A stretch of 64,000 nucleotides of DNA from Malachius bipustulatus (lineage: Eukaryota > Arthropoda > Insecta > Coleoptera > Melyridae): positions 12,780,268 through 12,844,267 of the forward strand of contig OU342639.1 in the NCBI GenBank assembly GCA_910589415.1. The letters run 5' to 3'. Below are positions 1 to 11,131 of this stretch, in pieces; within the stretch, counting starts at the first letter, position 1, and each line of letters starts with the position of its first letter. The translations under genes and the position numbers were made by a program. The notes under the pieces were generated by a model, which saw nothing but the letters and a program-made list of their open reading frames with translations, did not search any database and was not told the origin of the DNA.

Positions 1-1452
1 GATGATTTTTAATTTTTAATAGGACCGTTAATCGTTTCCAGCAGACATGAATGACATAATCTATATCTACACCAGAAATGTATGTTTCATACCGATTTGA
101 TTAAGCTTTTTTGATTAAATATGCGCTTTTCTGCGGTTGCAGCATGTGATGTAAAGTAGACGTAATTCCCTTGACCTAATAATAAACGCTCAGATTAAAT
201 AACAAACAAAACATGTGAACTATGCTGTATTTAATTACAATTGCTATTATGTATTGCTGTCTATAATAATAATTAAGCAAAATATGTGAAATTAAGCTTT
301 TAAGCTGAACTTGTTTTCCCGTCTTGATGATGCGGTGTTAAAACTCTATAAAGTAGCTTTTTTATGTGTTTAGTTTGAATTATATGAGCAATAATTAAAT
401 AATTACCACGTAATATGTAAAAATCGAGGCCGGAATTTATTTTTACGAACTGATTATTTTCAATTAAAGACAAAAATATAAATGGAATAATAATTACAAA
501 CAATTCAAAATATTTGACGCGCGAAATCTATACAATATCATTCTGTCTGTAGGTACAATAATAGATGGACGCGTTTCTTTCGCTAGGATCTAAGAACTCC
601 TCTGAATAAAGGACACCCGCAAAGTAAGTTATCTGACAGTATTCACAATAGTCTGAGAATATCCTCTTCTTTGAATAGAGAAACGAATCTTTTGTACTAT
701 CTATCTATCTATATCTATCTTAACTCGGGGGAAATTCTTTGAATTAGCAAAAATGTCCTGGAAAGGACTTTTATTTCTCTGTACGGAAACTCCCCATGTA
801 AGCTCTTGGAGATGAGAAAAAATGCAGATATCAGGAACCTGCAATCCACTCAAACAAAAAAGAAGGCATCCAGTGATTTGGCGCCAATTTAATTCCCATA
901 AATAAAACTGTGAATGAAAGGAATTAGAGTGAATCAATTGTGATTACTCTACCGTATAAGGATTCTTGGGAAATATTTTGTTAATAGAAATACCGACAAA
1001 TGTGTTATTTGTTATCCCATAAAGAATTCTTTAAGATCACATACTGAGGAGCATATATCTCACAGTTCAGGCAGGTTCAAAGGGCCTATAAGGGCGGGAT
1101 AAGCTAAGGGCCACTTGCCAATAGAAGCTCATTCACGGATTCTCTCGCAGCCAACCTGGCTTCTCAGGAATAAAAGCGCACCCACCCACGTCTTCGTTTA
1201 ACCGTTCCAGATTCCTGAATCCAGGACAAGCGTTTCGTTATGTAAAAAATATATAAAATTACACTTGTTGGTATTTGAATATTACTCATCAAGGTTGATT
1301 ATAAAGCAGAAACGTCGATGCATATTTCTAAGAAAAAAATCTGTGAGAATTCATCATTTTGCATATGTTTGAATTCAGTATGAATCTGTGGGAAACTATC
1401 CTGTTTCATTGAAGATAGAAAACATGTGCTTGGAAATTGTAGGAATATTTTA
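1..1452. other. AT-rich intergenic DNA without a recognisable gene
   Basis: No reading frame here resembles a protein. The stretch holds a TCTA microsatellite (697-720), a palindromic E2F-type site TTTGGCGCCAAT (877-888), and a GC-richer island (about 1040-1210) with AGGGCGGGA and an AATAAAAG motif that could be promoter-like. I see no splice-bounded coding exon. It may be regulatory DNA for a distant gene, but nothing in the sequence proves that. Confidence 0.5.
697..720. repeat. (CTAT)n microsatellite
   Basis: Tandem CTAT units with one interruption, read directly from the sequence. Confidence 0.9.
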
Positions 1453-2371
1453 TACAGGGTGATTTCCTGTAATTGCTAATAAAATTGTAAAAAAGCAGAC
1501 TTTTGTATTATGAAATTTTTCACTCTACTGCATTTCACAATGCAAAATAGATCGATTTGGTTGCATGGTCTGGAAACAGATTTTGGGAGTAAAATGGAAT
1601 GAAAATCAATTTGTTTACGAACTAGCCTTCATTTGTGAACAATTGACGAATTTTCCTGCCAACACGAGATGAAAAATGTTTATATAACAACATCCAAATT
1701 ACACTTGCAAGTTTTCAGGAGGTTTAAGCGCTCTTTCTTATCTGAGAATGGTTCGTAATCATCGTTTCGAAAATTTTATTAACAATCATTACTTGATTGA
1801 AACGAGCTAGCGATGGATGCGTTACGAACCATTCTCAGGTAAGGAAGAGCGCTTATTCCTCCTGAAAACGTGCAGTTGTAATTTGGCTGCTGTTCATTTA
1901 TCAACATCTTATGTTAGCAAGAAAATTCTTATAAATTGTTCACAAACGAAAGCTGGTGAATGAATATCAACAAATGAATTCAATTTTCCTCCCAAAACCT
2001 GTTTCGAGAAGAAATTTAAATTTGAGTAAATTTTTTATGCAATCTTTTGCTTTTACTGTTTGTCCTGAGTTAATTTTCGTCCCCGGATTTTCTTGCTTGA
2101 AGTTTTAACTTCAATACGACGAGGCTTGAAATTACAAAATTGGTTGACGAGGAAAATAGTTACCTATACTTATGCATTTCAACAGCAAACAGTTGATTTT
2201 TTGAGATCATCCTTCAAATACTGGTGTTAAATCGAAAATTTGAAAACCGTCTCGAGGTGAGATATCAAGGTTTAAATTTTTCTCTTCAAAACTTCCAAGA
2301 GAAAATTATTTGGAAAACAGGGGTACGAAAACCGCGGAGTGATTTTGCACGTCTTCACATATCACCCTGTA
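1453..2371. mobile_element. Foldback DNA element with TACAGGGTGA ends
   Basis: The left end reads TACAGGGTGA and the right end TCACCCTGTA, giving a 919-bp unit. Arms at about 1570-1755 and 1805-2012 are imperfect inverted copies. For example, the segment CTGAGAATGGTTCGTAA near 1742 returns in reverse complement near 1822. The spacer between arms is only about 50 bp. There is no coding content. This structure fits a non-autonomous, palindromic Tc1/mariner-type MITE. The outermost 100 bp on each side pair less well than the inner arms. Confidence 0.8.
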
Positions 2372-2520
2372 GATAATTTTTTTACAGTTTGTTCCTTGGG
2401 ATTATCGAAAGTTGTCCCCAATCAAAATCGGGCAAAATTTTGGGGTGCGGCACTTCCATTTTTGTGTAGGTAGTGTAGTATTTGTAGGTTCATAATATTA
2501 TTAGCACCAAAAGCAAACCA

Positions 2521-3493
2521 TACAGGGTGTTCCAGTTTGTATGTCCATAACTTCGGCAACGGTAGAACACGTAAAAATAATTGTAGTTTTTTCTATAAAG
2601 TATTGCTCTAAAACGCTTTATTTCTGAGATAGGTACAAGGTGTTAAACTTTTATTAAAAAATCATCTTTTTCGGAATATCTTAAATATACTTATACTGAA
2701 TATTTTTCAAATTTGGCAGTTTCATTTTCTGCAGTAAGGGACTAATTTACCCATAACCAGATTAAAATTATTAAGTCCAGTGGCGTTCCGGTAAGCAACT
2801 CAACGAATATTATTTTGGAAACACTTTTAAAAAACGTACGCCAATGGCTTTTTAAAAATTTTGTTTTATTCTTCAGATCAAGCATTTAATAATAAATGTT
2901 TCTTGGCTCCTCAGTTCTCTTCGTATCTGGATTGGTTTTCGAAATAAAAAATAGAATCCATTTAATTGCATATCCCGGAACCAACCAAGAAATATGGGAA
3001 AAAAAAAAAAATATTCCTTAGTTTCGATGTTAGGAAATGTAGGTACTCAATTTAGTGTTTATTTGTTATTGTTACATATTGTTGATAAAAAGTAATAAAA
3101 AAATTATAATTTCCAAAAGAAAATTTTCCCTATATTTCTTGTGTAGTCAAAAAAAGCAAGTTACGAAGAGAAGTTAGAAGTTATCAAAGTTTTATTTTTA
3201 GTTGCTTGATCTAAAAAATAAAACAAAATTTCAAAAAAGCGATTGATGGCGTACGTGTTTTAAAAGCTATATTCAAAATAACATTCGTTGAGGTGCTTAC
3301 CGGGACGCCACTGGACTTGATAATTTCAATCTATTTAGGGTTGAATTAGCCCTGTACTACAGAAAGTTAAACTGCCAAATTTCAACAATATTGGGTAAAG
3401 AATATTTAAGATATTTTCGAAAAAGACAATTTTTAAATCAAAGGTTAACACCCTGTATCACAAAAATAAAGCGTTTTAGAGCAATACTTGCAA
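2521..3493. mobile_element. Foldback DNA element, right tip lost
   Basis: TACAGGGTGT starts at 2521. The region from about 2600 to 2960 is mirrored by 3130-3493. Matching segments include GCTCTAAAACGCTTTATTT on the left against AAATAAAGCGTTTTAGAGC on the right, and GTCCAGTGGCGTTCCGGTAAG against CTTACCGGGACGCCACTGGAC in shorter register. The first 80 bp on the left has no partner beyond 3493, so the right terminus appears deleted. It is non-coding. Confidence 0.8.
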
Positions 3494-3814
3494 TGTTCAA
3501 TCAATTTTTGAATTATTATTCAATAAAAAGACCGCAAATTAACATGATTTGTTTGGTATTCGCCTGATTTTGCATGATTTGTTTCATTATTATTAGCACC
3601 ATTGCCAGATTGAGAGGTCTATGATAATAATAGTGAAATCACTTGTAGGACTAAACGGCGGGCCTTCAGTAATTTGAAGATAATGTTATTTACCTCGACC
3701 AGTCGACCACCTGTAGCAAAAACATTCATAATTCTCTGAATAGACTCTCATACTCTCGTATGTGGATGTGGAGCCTGACGGAACTGAATAGAGTCCCGGA
3801 TGAGTCGAGATTGA

Positions 3815-3836
3815 GCGCCAAATTTCAGGCGGGAAA
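3815..3836 (+). promoter_or_regulatory. Paired E2F-like sites
   Basis: GCGCCAAA (3815-3822, reverse of TTTGGCGC) is followed within 6 bp by GGCGGGAAA (3828-3836). Both match the known E2F core TTTSSCGC/GGCGGGAA. Whether they act on any gene is unknown; cdc25 lies about 43 kb away. Confidence 0.3.
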
Positions 3837-4855
3837 GATTAACTACATAAGGACAGGAATAGAATCAAGAAGAAGGTATTATACATACATTACACATGCA
3901 TACATTGTTTCACGTTATTTATCATTATAAACACAAACAATCCTACTTGGAAATAAATAACAAAAGGTGCGCGACTCCTATATCTACATATATATATATT
4001 TACCCGCTCTATTAATAGACGAGTTAAACAATTTATGTTATGTAATAGGATTTCCTCTTCTTGTCAATTCGCGGATTATTAACTCATAAGACGAACAAAT
4101 GTTTAAAATGACTCATTACGTCTTCTATCAAAACAAAGGCGCCTAGAATTCAACAGTTGACGTTGATAGAATAATTGCTGAAAGAATAAATATGGAACAC
4201 TGACCTGACACTTGAGTGTGGAAATATCTTGAAATGGAGAAGTTGTAATGGTAGTGGTAGTTGTAAAGGTAGGTAATAATAATGAAAGACAAAGCGAAAG
4301 AGGAAATCGAGTTATTGTTTTGTTACCAATAGGGAAAAAGAAAACAAAACAAAATTTTCTTCTCAAAGAACTACACCTTACAGCATCCTACCAGCTCGAG
4401 ATGTTGAACCGCGATTCCTTCGGCCGTTCGAGAATGGAATGCGGTTTTACAGGCGATAGCCGATGGGAACGGCATTACTTTAACCCCTATTAAACGTTGC
4501 CATTTAATTCCATTACATTATCTTAAGAACATTTCTGCGATAATAATTAAATCGACGTCCAGATCAATCTTAAGTGCAGTCGTAAAACCACTAGAAATTT
4601 TACGATCGCTTTTATAAACCGCCTCAACTTCCAGAACTTTATCTTGACATGCCCGTCAAACTCAACAACTCTGACAACGTCGCTATTGTTCATTGAAAAT
4701 TAATAAAATTTTCGTTACGATTTCAATGACGTACCTCAAACCGATTGACAACATTTCTCAGCTTCCCATAAAAGGATACACATTTTAATTGCCAAAAGTC
4801 AATTGTTGTTTTGGAAAAGTAACGTATAAATCTCAAATGTATGATACAACAGATA

Positions 4856-5013
4856 AGGTCATTCGAGGTCATGTAACTGGGTCACACCTCTCAATATTTA
4901 CTGTAACGGGACATGATGTAAACCTTTCATTACCAGTTATATTACAAGGTTCCTGCACCATAACATGATAGTTTTGATAGGTGCTTCAGATAAGGTCAAG
5001 TCAGGTCAGGTCA
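4856..5013 (+). promoter_or_regulatory. Two AGGTCA direct repeats with 4-bp spacing (DR4)
   Basis: AGGTCA-TTCG-AGGTCA occupies 4856-4871, with a further GGGTCA at 4879-4884. AGGTCA-AGTC-AGGTCA occupies 4993-5008, followed by an overlapping AGGTCA. DR4 is a known nuclear-receptor arrangement, and EcR/USP can bind it. The second copy may simply be an AGGTC microsatellite, and a similar GGTCAGGTCAGG run occurs near 23409, so function is uncertain. Confidence 0.3.
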
Positions 5014-5039
5014 GGTTCTAATTGAGCCAGTTCACAAAT

Positions 5040-5282
5040 ATTTACTATTTTCCTTTTTAGAAAAGAGGGAGCATCTGTCTTAACTGTGTATATAAGACAT
5101 AGTTCGCTCAGATAATTTGGCTTCGAAATCGAGCTCATATAGCCACAGACACATTTTAGCTATGTAAATAGTTCAATTAACGAACACAAACAACCATAAC
5201 GAGCTGGGATTCGAGCCCAGACGGTGGCAGCGTTAACGGCTTATTAGTCAGCGACCTAAACCACCGCGCTACCACCCACTCT
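5040..5282 (-). repeat. tRNA-derived SINE (Ile-like head)
   Basis: On the minus strand the sequence begins near 5280 with a tRNA-like head. The A box is TAGCGCGGTGG (plus 5261-5271), followed by a CTAATAA anticodon-like loop as in tRNA-Ile(AAT), then a T arm CTGGG-CTCGAAT-CCCAG with a perfect five-pair stem (B box at plus 5207-5217). The acceptor stem does not pair and a non-tRNA body follows, so this is a SINE or tRNA pseudogene rather than a working tRNA. The distal end, near 5040, is a guess. Confidence 0.6.
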
Positions 5283-5436
5283 AAATATTCACTATGACGG
5301 GACTATTAAACATTGTCTTAGAAAAATATTAGTTACTTTTGACAATGCTCCATAAAGCACCCCGCAGAATTCTTATGGGAATCGGTCAAATTTGTTGTAA
5401 CTTTGGGGATCGGTAATATTCAATGAGTATGTCGGA

Positions 5437-6118
5437 AATCAGAAAGTTTCCTTGCATGGGCGTAACCCCCAAGAACTCCTAATCTCGAGATTAGGAAGAA
5501 GAAACCTCGGAAGAAGAATTTATTCTCTCATGACAGTCATGCATATATTCTTAAATATTGCCCCCCCCCCCATCCCTAAAAATTATGGATGGGGGTGATT
5601 GTTTTATAAAGAAATCTTAGATAGATCATTTATTAGGATTGAAAAGCTGTTTCTGTTGCTATAGTTACATTTTAAGGCTGTTGAGCGATTTTCGAGAAAA
5701 ACAGGAAACAGTTTTCATTTTGTGTTGTCATTTTCGTAATTTTTGTAGTGACTTCAACAATAAAAATTACGAAAAACTAAAACGTCAAAAATAAAAAAAA
5801 ATCCAATTTTAATATCACAGCCAAATCTATTACAAAAATGACACCACAAATTAAAAATTTTCCTTCAATTTTCTTGAAAATGTAACTGTTCTTTTGTAAA
5901 ATGTTCTCTTAAAATGTAACTGCGGTAATAGAAGCAGCATTTCAATCTTAAAATTTGACCTATCGAACATTTCCCTCTAAAACAAGAAACAAGCAGTGCG
6001 GGCAATATTTAAAAATATATGCGTGACTGCCATGATAGATAAATCCATCTTCAGAGGTAAATATTATCTAAGGAACAGGGGTGTTTGGAGGGTTACGCCC
6101 ATGGAGACTTCTGATCTA
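5437..6118. mobile_element. Foldback DNA element without TACAGGGTG ends
   Basis: Left arm about 5437-5730 and right arm about 5835-6118 are imperfect inverted copies. CATGGGCGTAACCC at 5456 returns as GGGTTACGCCCATG near 6091, and the ATTCTTAAATATTGCCC block at 5548-5564 returns as GGGCAATATTTAAAAAT near 6001. A run of C residues at about 5561-5571 interrupts the left arm. Non-coding; family not recognised. Confidence 0.7.
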
Positions 6119-6319
6119 CTCATCGAGTACTTCTACTACTGAGACGGTTGGATATCATCACAGCTATTGTCATCTTTGATGCTGCAGCTCTAAACAGCTC
6201 AATGGAACTACGGTTGTACCTCATGCTCAACTTACTTCAAGTTTCACCCCCATTGAACTTCTACGCCAATGGAATTAAAAAAAAAATTATACGGAGCGTA
6301 GATCATTTGACTCATTTTA

Positions 6320-6560
6320 GATGATAATCGTATTTGAAATTCAATTTTTTTTAGTAAATTTCGTATTTTTTAATGAGATTTTCTTGATTTATAGAAGATA
6401 TTAAAATTAATTTACATTTCAACATTCAAATTCGATTTTGAATGTCCAAATGTTTAAATGTAAATTAATTTTATTATCTTCTGTAAATCAAAAAAATCCA
6501 ATGAAAAAAACGAAATTTCCTAAAAAAAAATCGAATTTCAAATACCTTCATATCATTCAT
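6320..6560. mobile_element. Short foldback element
   Basis: A near-perfect hairpin about 240 bp long with its centre near 6432. GTATTTGAAATTC at 6330 pairs with GAATTTCAAATAC at 6534, and TTTACATTTCAACATTCAAA in the left arm pairs with TTTGAATGTCCAAATG-type sequence in the right. No coding capacity. Confidence 0.75.
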
Positions 6561-6665
6561 ATAGCTTTCCATGGATTTTGCTCACGTTTAACTTTTTCCT
6601 GGAAGTAAATATTTTTTCGTGTTTTATCGCATTTGTAACATAGTTACGTTTTTAATTGATTTAAT

Positions 6666-7200
6666 TTAATTTAGGAAAACGGCCTCTTTGGCCTCTTTGG
6701 CCGTTTTATCTCTAAGTTTCATCAATAGCCTTATATTGTCGGTGATCCAAGGATCTTTTCTCTTTTCACGTACAGTAGATAATCTCAAGGGGGCATGCAA
6801 GTCCAGTAATGTAAGAATATTCCTAGAAAAAAATTCTACTTTTCTATCTATATCGTTCAGCCTATGCAGTAGCTTACCTTGTTTAGAGTAATTATTCTTA
6901 TCCACAACTGCTCCAACTCACCCTGTATATACAGAAGGTCATAATCATAGCTGTTGTAAAAAAATATATCTGTTAGTAGGTTTTTATACCTACTAACAGA
7001 CACGAACCTCCACCTCTCCCTAGTCTATCCCTACGGACCGCATTGTAACCAGGAATGTCAATTGTCTCTAAAAGTACTCTGAATACAGCCATGTTTCTGT
7101 TACACCAACAACGTCATAGTTCCCTTGCAAAATATTATTTTTAAACTGAATATAATTTTTTGTCAATGATCTAACGTTCATGTGACAAACTCTGAATGTG
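6666..7200 (-). pseudogene. Non-LTR retrotransposon (LINE) ORF2 fragment, endonuclease region
   Basis: Read on the minus strand, the 7200-7000 segment encodes an APE-type endonuclease start with NVRSL followed by YDVVGVTETWL and GYNAVRRDR. The first part matches the usual RSL...D..ITETWL motif of LINE ORF2 endonucleases. From 6905 to 6666 a second segment encodes LLDLHAPLR and KDPWITDNI, the classic linker after the endonuclease domain of Jockey/RTE-type elements. The central endonuclease, including most catalytic residues, is missing. A TACAGGGTG-type sequence sits at the junction near 6920, so a second element may have been involved in the deletion. No reverse transcriptase remains. It is a dead fragment. 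Confidence 0.75.
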
Positions 7201-7260
7201 CCGCTCATATTCCCGGCAATAGCTGGTCAAAAACCATGGTCCAGTCCCTATTTGAATAAA

Positions 7261-8480
7261 TGTACCCACCTTAACTCATCTCATTAATGAAACTGACCGA
7301 CTACCGCCACGCACAGCAGGTAAAACAATAAATAAATAAATAAATAATTAAATATAACGGACAATTAACCAAGTCATCTCGGTATCGCACCTCCAGTATT
7401 CACCATCAATTAGCAATAATTCAACTTTGTTCGGATCGATGTGGAAAAGAAACGTAAAATAACTGTCAATGATGCGACAAAGATAACAATTCTACAATTA
7501 AAGAAATCGACAATATAATATAGTCGTTTCCTCTATATTATCCTTTACTTAGTATCGCCTCCTAAATTATCCCAAAAATAAAATGTCCCGGTGTAAGATA
7601 TAGACGCAAAAAAAAACAAGTCGAATATTCGGTTAAATATATTGAATTCAAGTCTACCACTGACAACCTCCCATACTATTCCTGATTACATCAATTACCT
7701 AGCTCCTCTCCTCTCCCTCAATTAGTTAATACCATACAGCCCGTGGTGTCAACAGCGAAGAAAAGTATACAGTGCATTTATTTTAAGTGTTGTCATAGGG
7801 AATAGCATGTAAAAAATACACCCTATGTTAACTTATGTTGTCTTGTACTTTGGAAGTCGTTTTTAATTTTCAATAACAGTACAAGTCAGCTACTTTACAA
7901 TACGGCCTTTCAGAAAAGCCGGTCGGTGTTTAATTTTATGATGCAGGCTGTGTCCCATTGAGGTGAAAAAACTACAAGAAACGGTAAGAGATATACGAAG
8001 TCGGTTAAATTACAAAGAAGTTGCGCTGCTTTGAGACGTGTATTTGGAAAATTTTTTTCTCAATATTCCCAGGATTTCCTGAAAAAACTTGAAACATGCA
8101 GATTTATTATTCAATCTTCTTTCATTTGAATTATTAAACTTTAATAAAGAAACAAAGTGAGTTAAAATTATTAATTTATTAAAGAACATGGTGAACATTT
8201 AAAAAAAAAACAAAACAATAAAACCCAAATAAATAAGCAAACTAACAAAAATAATCTGAAATTATCAAATAAATTGCTCAAAATGTTTTCGTTTTATTGT
8301 TCCAATTAATTTTTGTTAGTTCTGTTAGTCTCTGCTCCCTCTTCCCTTTTCCCATCTAGTCGCTTGAATAGCACCCTAGTTAGGTTAAGGTAAGGTCTGC
8401 ATTGAAGCTGCTCTATTTTCTCCCATGAGGAAAATTAGTTGTTGGCCTTATGTGTCAGGTTCCCTGTCCACTAGGGTCCA
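7261..8480. other. AT-rich intergenic DNA, no gene seen
   Basis: Contains an AAAT microsatellite (about 7328-7348) and long A- or T-rich stretches. No domain, splice-bounded exon or inverted-repeat element was recognised. Confidence 0.5.
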
Positions 8481-8499
8481 CGTTTCTGGATACAATCCA

Positions 8500-8976
8500 G
8501 GGTTTTGAATTCCCAGTCTTTTTTTAATTATTTTTCTGGTTCCTCTTGGATCTCTGGTATCCACACTAGCGCTCTTATAGGTTTCGGAACGTCCTTGGCA
8601 TCAGTGATGCTAAGTTTCCCTCCTGACCAGGGTTTCATTTCCCCTACCACCCGCACCAGCCAGTCCTTTGTGGCCTGGTCAGCGCAGGAAGCCATCAAAA
8701 AAACCCCTCTCAGCTGCGCTCCTGAGAACCTTGGTGCAGGTTCTCTTTTTTTTTACATTGTCCACTGCTTGGATCAGTGCTGCCCTTATAAGGTCCAACT
8801 GATCCTTGCTCAGAATATTTTCTGGATATCCTTGTGGTATTATTATTGCCTTTCGGATATCCGTTACAGCCTTTGCATAAGAGGTGTACATCCACGTGTC
8901 CTAAGTTACATTTATTTTTTCGGGACCGAGGAGCGAAATAGGGGTGCTGGGTGGGTAAGAAGCTAAAAACAGCCAT
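8500..8976 (-). pseudogene. Retrotransposon ORF fragment with DUF4780-like domain
   Basis: On the minus strand, one frame encodes YPENILSKDQLDLIRAALIQ followed by AVDNV (about 8840-8760). A shifted frame continues as CADQATKDWLVRVVGEM and then KPIRALVWIPEIQEEPE (about 8690-8530). This order (Y-P-E, LS..Q.DLI..A, then CAD..T.DWL.R.V, then ...VWIP) is what I know from DUF4780-type domains in arthropod retrotransposon ORFs. At least one frameshift separates the halves, and an in-frame stop follows the EEPEK segment. The fragment is therefore inactive. No reverse transcriptase is present nearby. Plus-strand open frames over the same bases are shadows. Confidence 0.65.
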
Positions 8977-9391
8977 TGCAAACTAATATTAAGGGCACAA
9001 CTAAGGCCTCTTTGACACTACGGTCGAATTGCTATTTTCGAAATGAATACCTTCCTGGTGTTACTATAGGTACGCCCTCCACCCGTATGTAAGTGCCATA
9101 GTGAAACTGTGGGACACGCAGATGTAAATAATGACTTTTTTTATTTTTTCTGTAATTAGATTCATTAATATTTAGATTGATTGTTGTTAAGTTTTTGTAA
9201 TTATGGACGTTTATTATCTGTTGAAAATAAATATTATCCGATATTATTATGAATGATAAGAAATATAGAAAATTAATTACGTTAAAAATAAAAGGAAATG
9301 TGGTCAAATATATGTATACTAGAACACAATATATGACAGTTTTCCAGAAAATTCAGGAAATTCCGAAATTCAGAATTCTTTATCACCGTAA
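8977..9391. other. Intergenic DNA, nothing recognised
   Basis: AT-rich, with no motif or repeat that I can name between the retrotransposon fragment and the next DNA transposon. Confidence 0.5.
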
Positions 9392-11131
9392 TACTTTGTC
9401 CCGTAATTAGCGTGCAATACTGAAACAGCGGATTCTATTTTTAAAAATATGAAAAAAAGTTCCTATAAAAATAGGTCGAGAAATGCTTCCTAAGGGGGCT
9501 ACAGCCCCCGAAAGGGGAGCCCATGAAGATGGTTTTTACTTAATACCTCCGAAACCGTTCAAGATATAAAAGTGAAATTTTGAGAATTTATCAAACTTTT
9601 TATGGCCAATAAGATGCAATTACAACAATTTTAAAATATCTATTAGGGGGGGTCAGATAGATGAAGAGTGAGGTTAAAACCACCCTAACTTTTTTTGTAC
9701 GTACCTCGTGACCAGGATTTGATTTTAGATTATGAAATTGAAGTTTTTTACACAAAAAAGGTCGTCTTGTTGAATTTCGATAACATGCACCGTTTTCGCT
9801 TAAAATCGATTTGAAAATTACCTTACATGGCATAAAAATTCATATTGAAATACAACTAGAGAAAAATATTCAACGTAGGCCATTTATCACGGGATGTAAT
9901 AAGTAACAGTTTGTTTGAAAATTGTGTTTCGCACTAATTAAGTAGAAGAAAAAGAAAATTTATTGAGTACTGTTTTGTAAAAATGGAAAATCTTACTAAC
10001 CAAGAGCTGGCTGACATGCACTTCGTATGTAGATCTGGCGGCTGCGGGCTGAGCATGAATACAGACGACGATTTCCAAACCGAAGAGCTCCTACACGTCA
10101 AATGTTCACCCGCATACGTCAACGTTTAACGGAAAATGGCAATTTTAGACGTGCTCACGGTCAGGGGAGAACCCCATCATAGGAATCATGCTGTTGAAAA
10201 TTTTTGGAATAATAGGAGATCAACAAATTGGTCCAATAGAACTCCCTAATCGCCTTAATGCGAATGGTTACGTGAACTTTCTCGAAAACAATCTCGGTGA
10301 ACTATTAGAAGATTTGAGAAACATGATGTGGTATCAGCATGATGGGGCGCCAGCTCATTATGCGCGAGATGCCAGACAATAGCTGAATGACAACTTTCCC
10401 GATCGGAGGATCGGTCGTAACGGGTCCATAGCTTTGCCAGTCCGATCTCCCGACTTAAACCCTCTAGACTTTTATTTTTGGCGGAATCTAAAACTCGAGC
10501 TAAAAATGTAGCTGCCAATGAAATTGAAAGGAACCGGGTCCAAATTTTGGGAGCTTCTAGAGCTCTGAGTCGTCGGGTACGATTATGCGTTGACCAAAAT
10601 GGATATCATTTTGAGCAGTTGCTCAGTAAAAAAAAAAAAAACTGACCTGAAACTTTTTCTCTAGTTGTGTTTCATTAGGAATTTTTATGCCATGTAAGGT
10701 AATTTTCAAATCGATTTTAAGCAAAAACGGTGCACGTTATCGAAATTCAACAAGACGACCTTTTTTGTGTAAAAAACTTCAACATTTCACAATCTGATCC
10801 CAAATCCTGGCACGAGGTACATACAAAAAAAGTTAGGGTGATTTTAACCTCACTCTTCACCTATCTGACCCCCCCTGCTGGAAATTTGAAAATTTTTGTA
10901 ATTGAATCTTATTGGCCATAAAAAGTTTGATAAATTCACAAAATTTAACTTTTCTATCTTGAACGGGTTCGGAGGTATTAAATAAAAACCATCTTCATGG
11001 GCTCCCATTTCGGGGGCTGTAGCCCCCTTAGGAAGCATTTCTCGACCTATTTTTATAGGAACTTTTTTTCATATTTTTGAAAATAGAATCTGCTGTTTCA
11101 GTATTGCACGCTAATTACGGGACACCCTGTA
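9392..11131 (+). mobile_element. Tc1/mariner-type element with long TIRs and a broken DUF4817/DDE transposase
   Basis: The 1740-bp unit begins at 9392 (TACTTTGTCCCGTAATTAGC, a mutated tip) and ends GCTAATTACGGGACACCCTG-TA at 11131. The first ~465 bp are mirrored by the last ~465 bp, including the GGGGGCTACAGCCCCC hairpin at about 9495-9510. Between the arms lies a degraded transposase. Flanking TA and the DDE domain place it in the IS630-Tc1-mariner superfamily. A second, shorter copy lies at 27479-28895. The element is inactive because of stops, frameshifts and an internal deletion. Confidence 0.85.
9983..10640 (+). pseudogene. Degraded transposase, HTH (DUF4817-like) plus partial DDE domain
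   Basis: ATG at 9983 starts MENLTNQELADMH. A frameshift near 10025 separates this from a basic helix-turn-helix segment rich in Arg (RIRQRL at about 10110). This resembles the DUF4817 N-terminus. Downstream, 10200-10500 encodes IIGDQQIGPIELP, then QHDGAPAHYARD with the second catalytic Asp, a stop at 10381, and SPDLNPLDFYFW carrying the third acidic position. The C-terminal tail ends near RLCVDQNGYHFEQLL (10580-10628). About 90 residues expected between the HTH and IIGD, including the first catalytic Asp, are absent. Full-length relatives are around 330-350 residues, so about a third is lost. It cannot be active. Confidence 0.8.

Larger units (their letters stand above)
3494..5039. other. Intergenic DNA with candidate regulatory motifs
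   Basis: No gene recognised. A GC-richer patch (3740-3840) holds two E2F-like sites. A TA-rich run lies at about 3985-4003. The open frames around 4103-4493 are low-complexity (Thr/Ser- or Lys-rich) and overlap on both strands, so I do not treat them as genes. AGGTCA half-sites cluster at 4856-4884 and 4993-5013. Confidence 0.4.

Noticed and set aside
5200..5282. Possible functional tRNA gene (Ile-like)
   Set aside because: The T arm is perfect, but the acceptor stem does not pair and the 3' side continues into non-tRNA sequence, so SINE or pseudogene is preferred.
8505..8966. 153-codon open frame on the plus strand
   Set aside because: It is the antisense shadow of the DUF4780-like retrotransposon fragment, whose minus-strand frames carry recognisable motifs.
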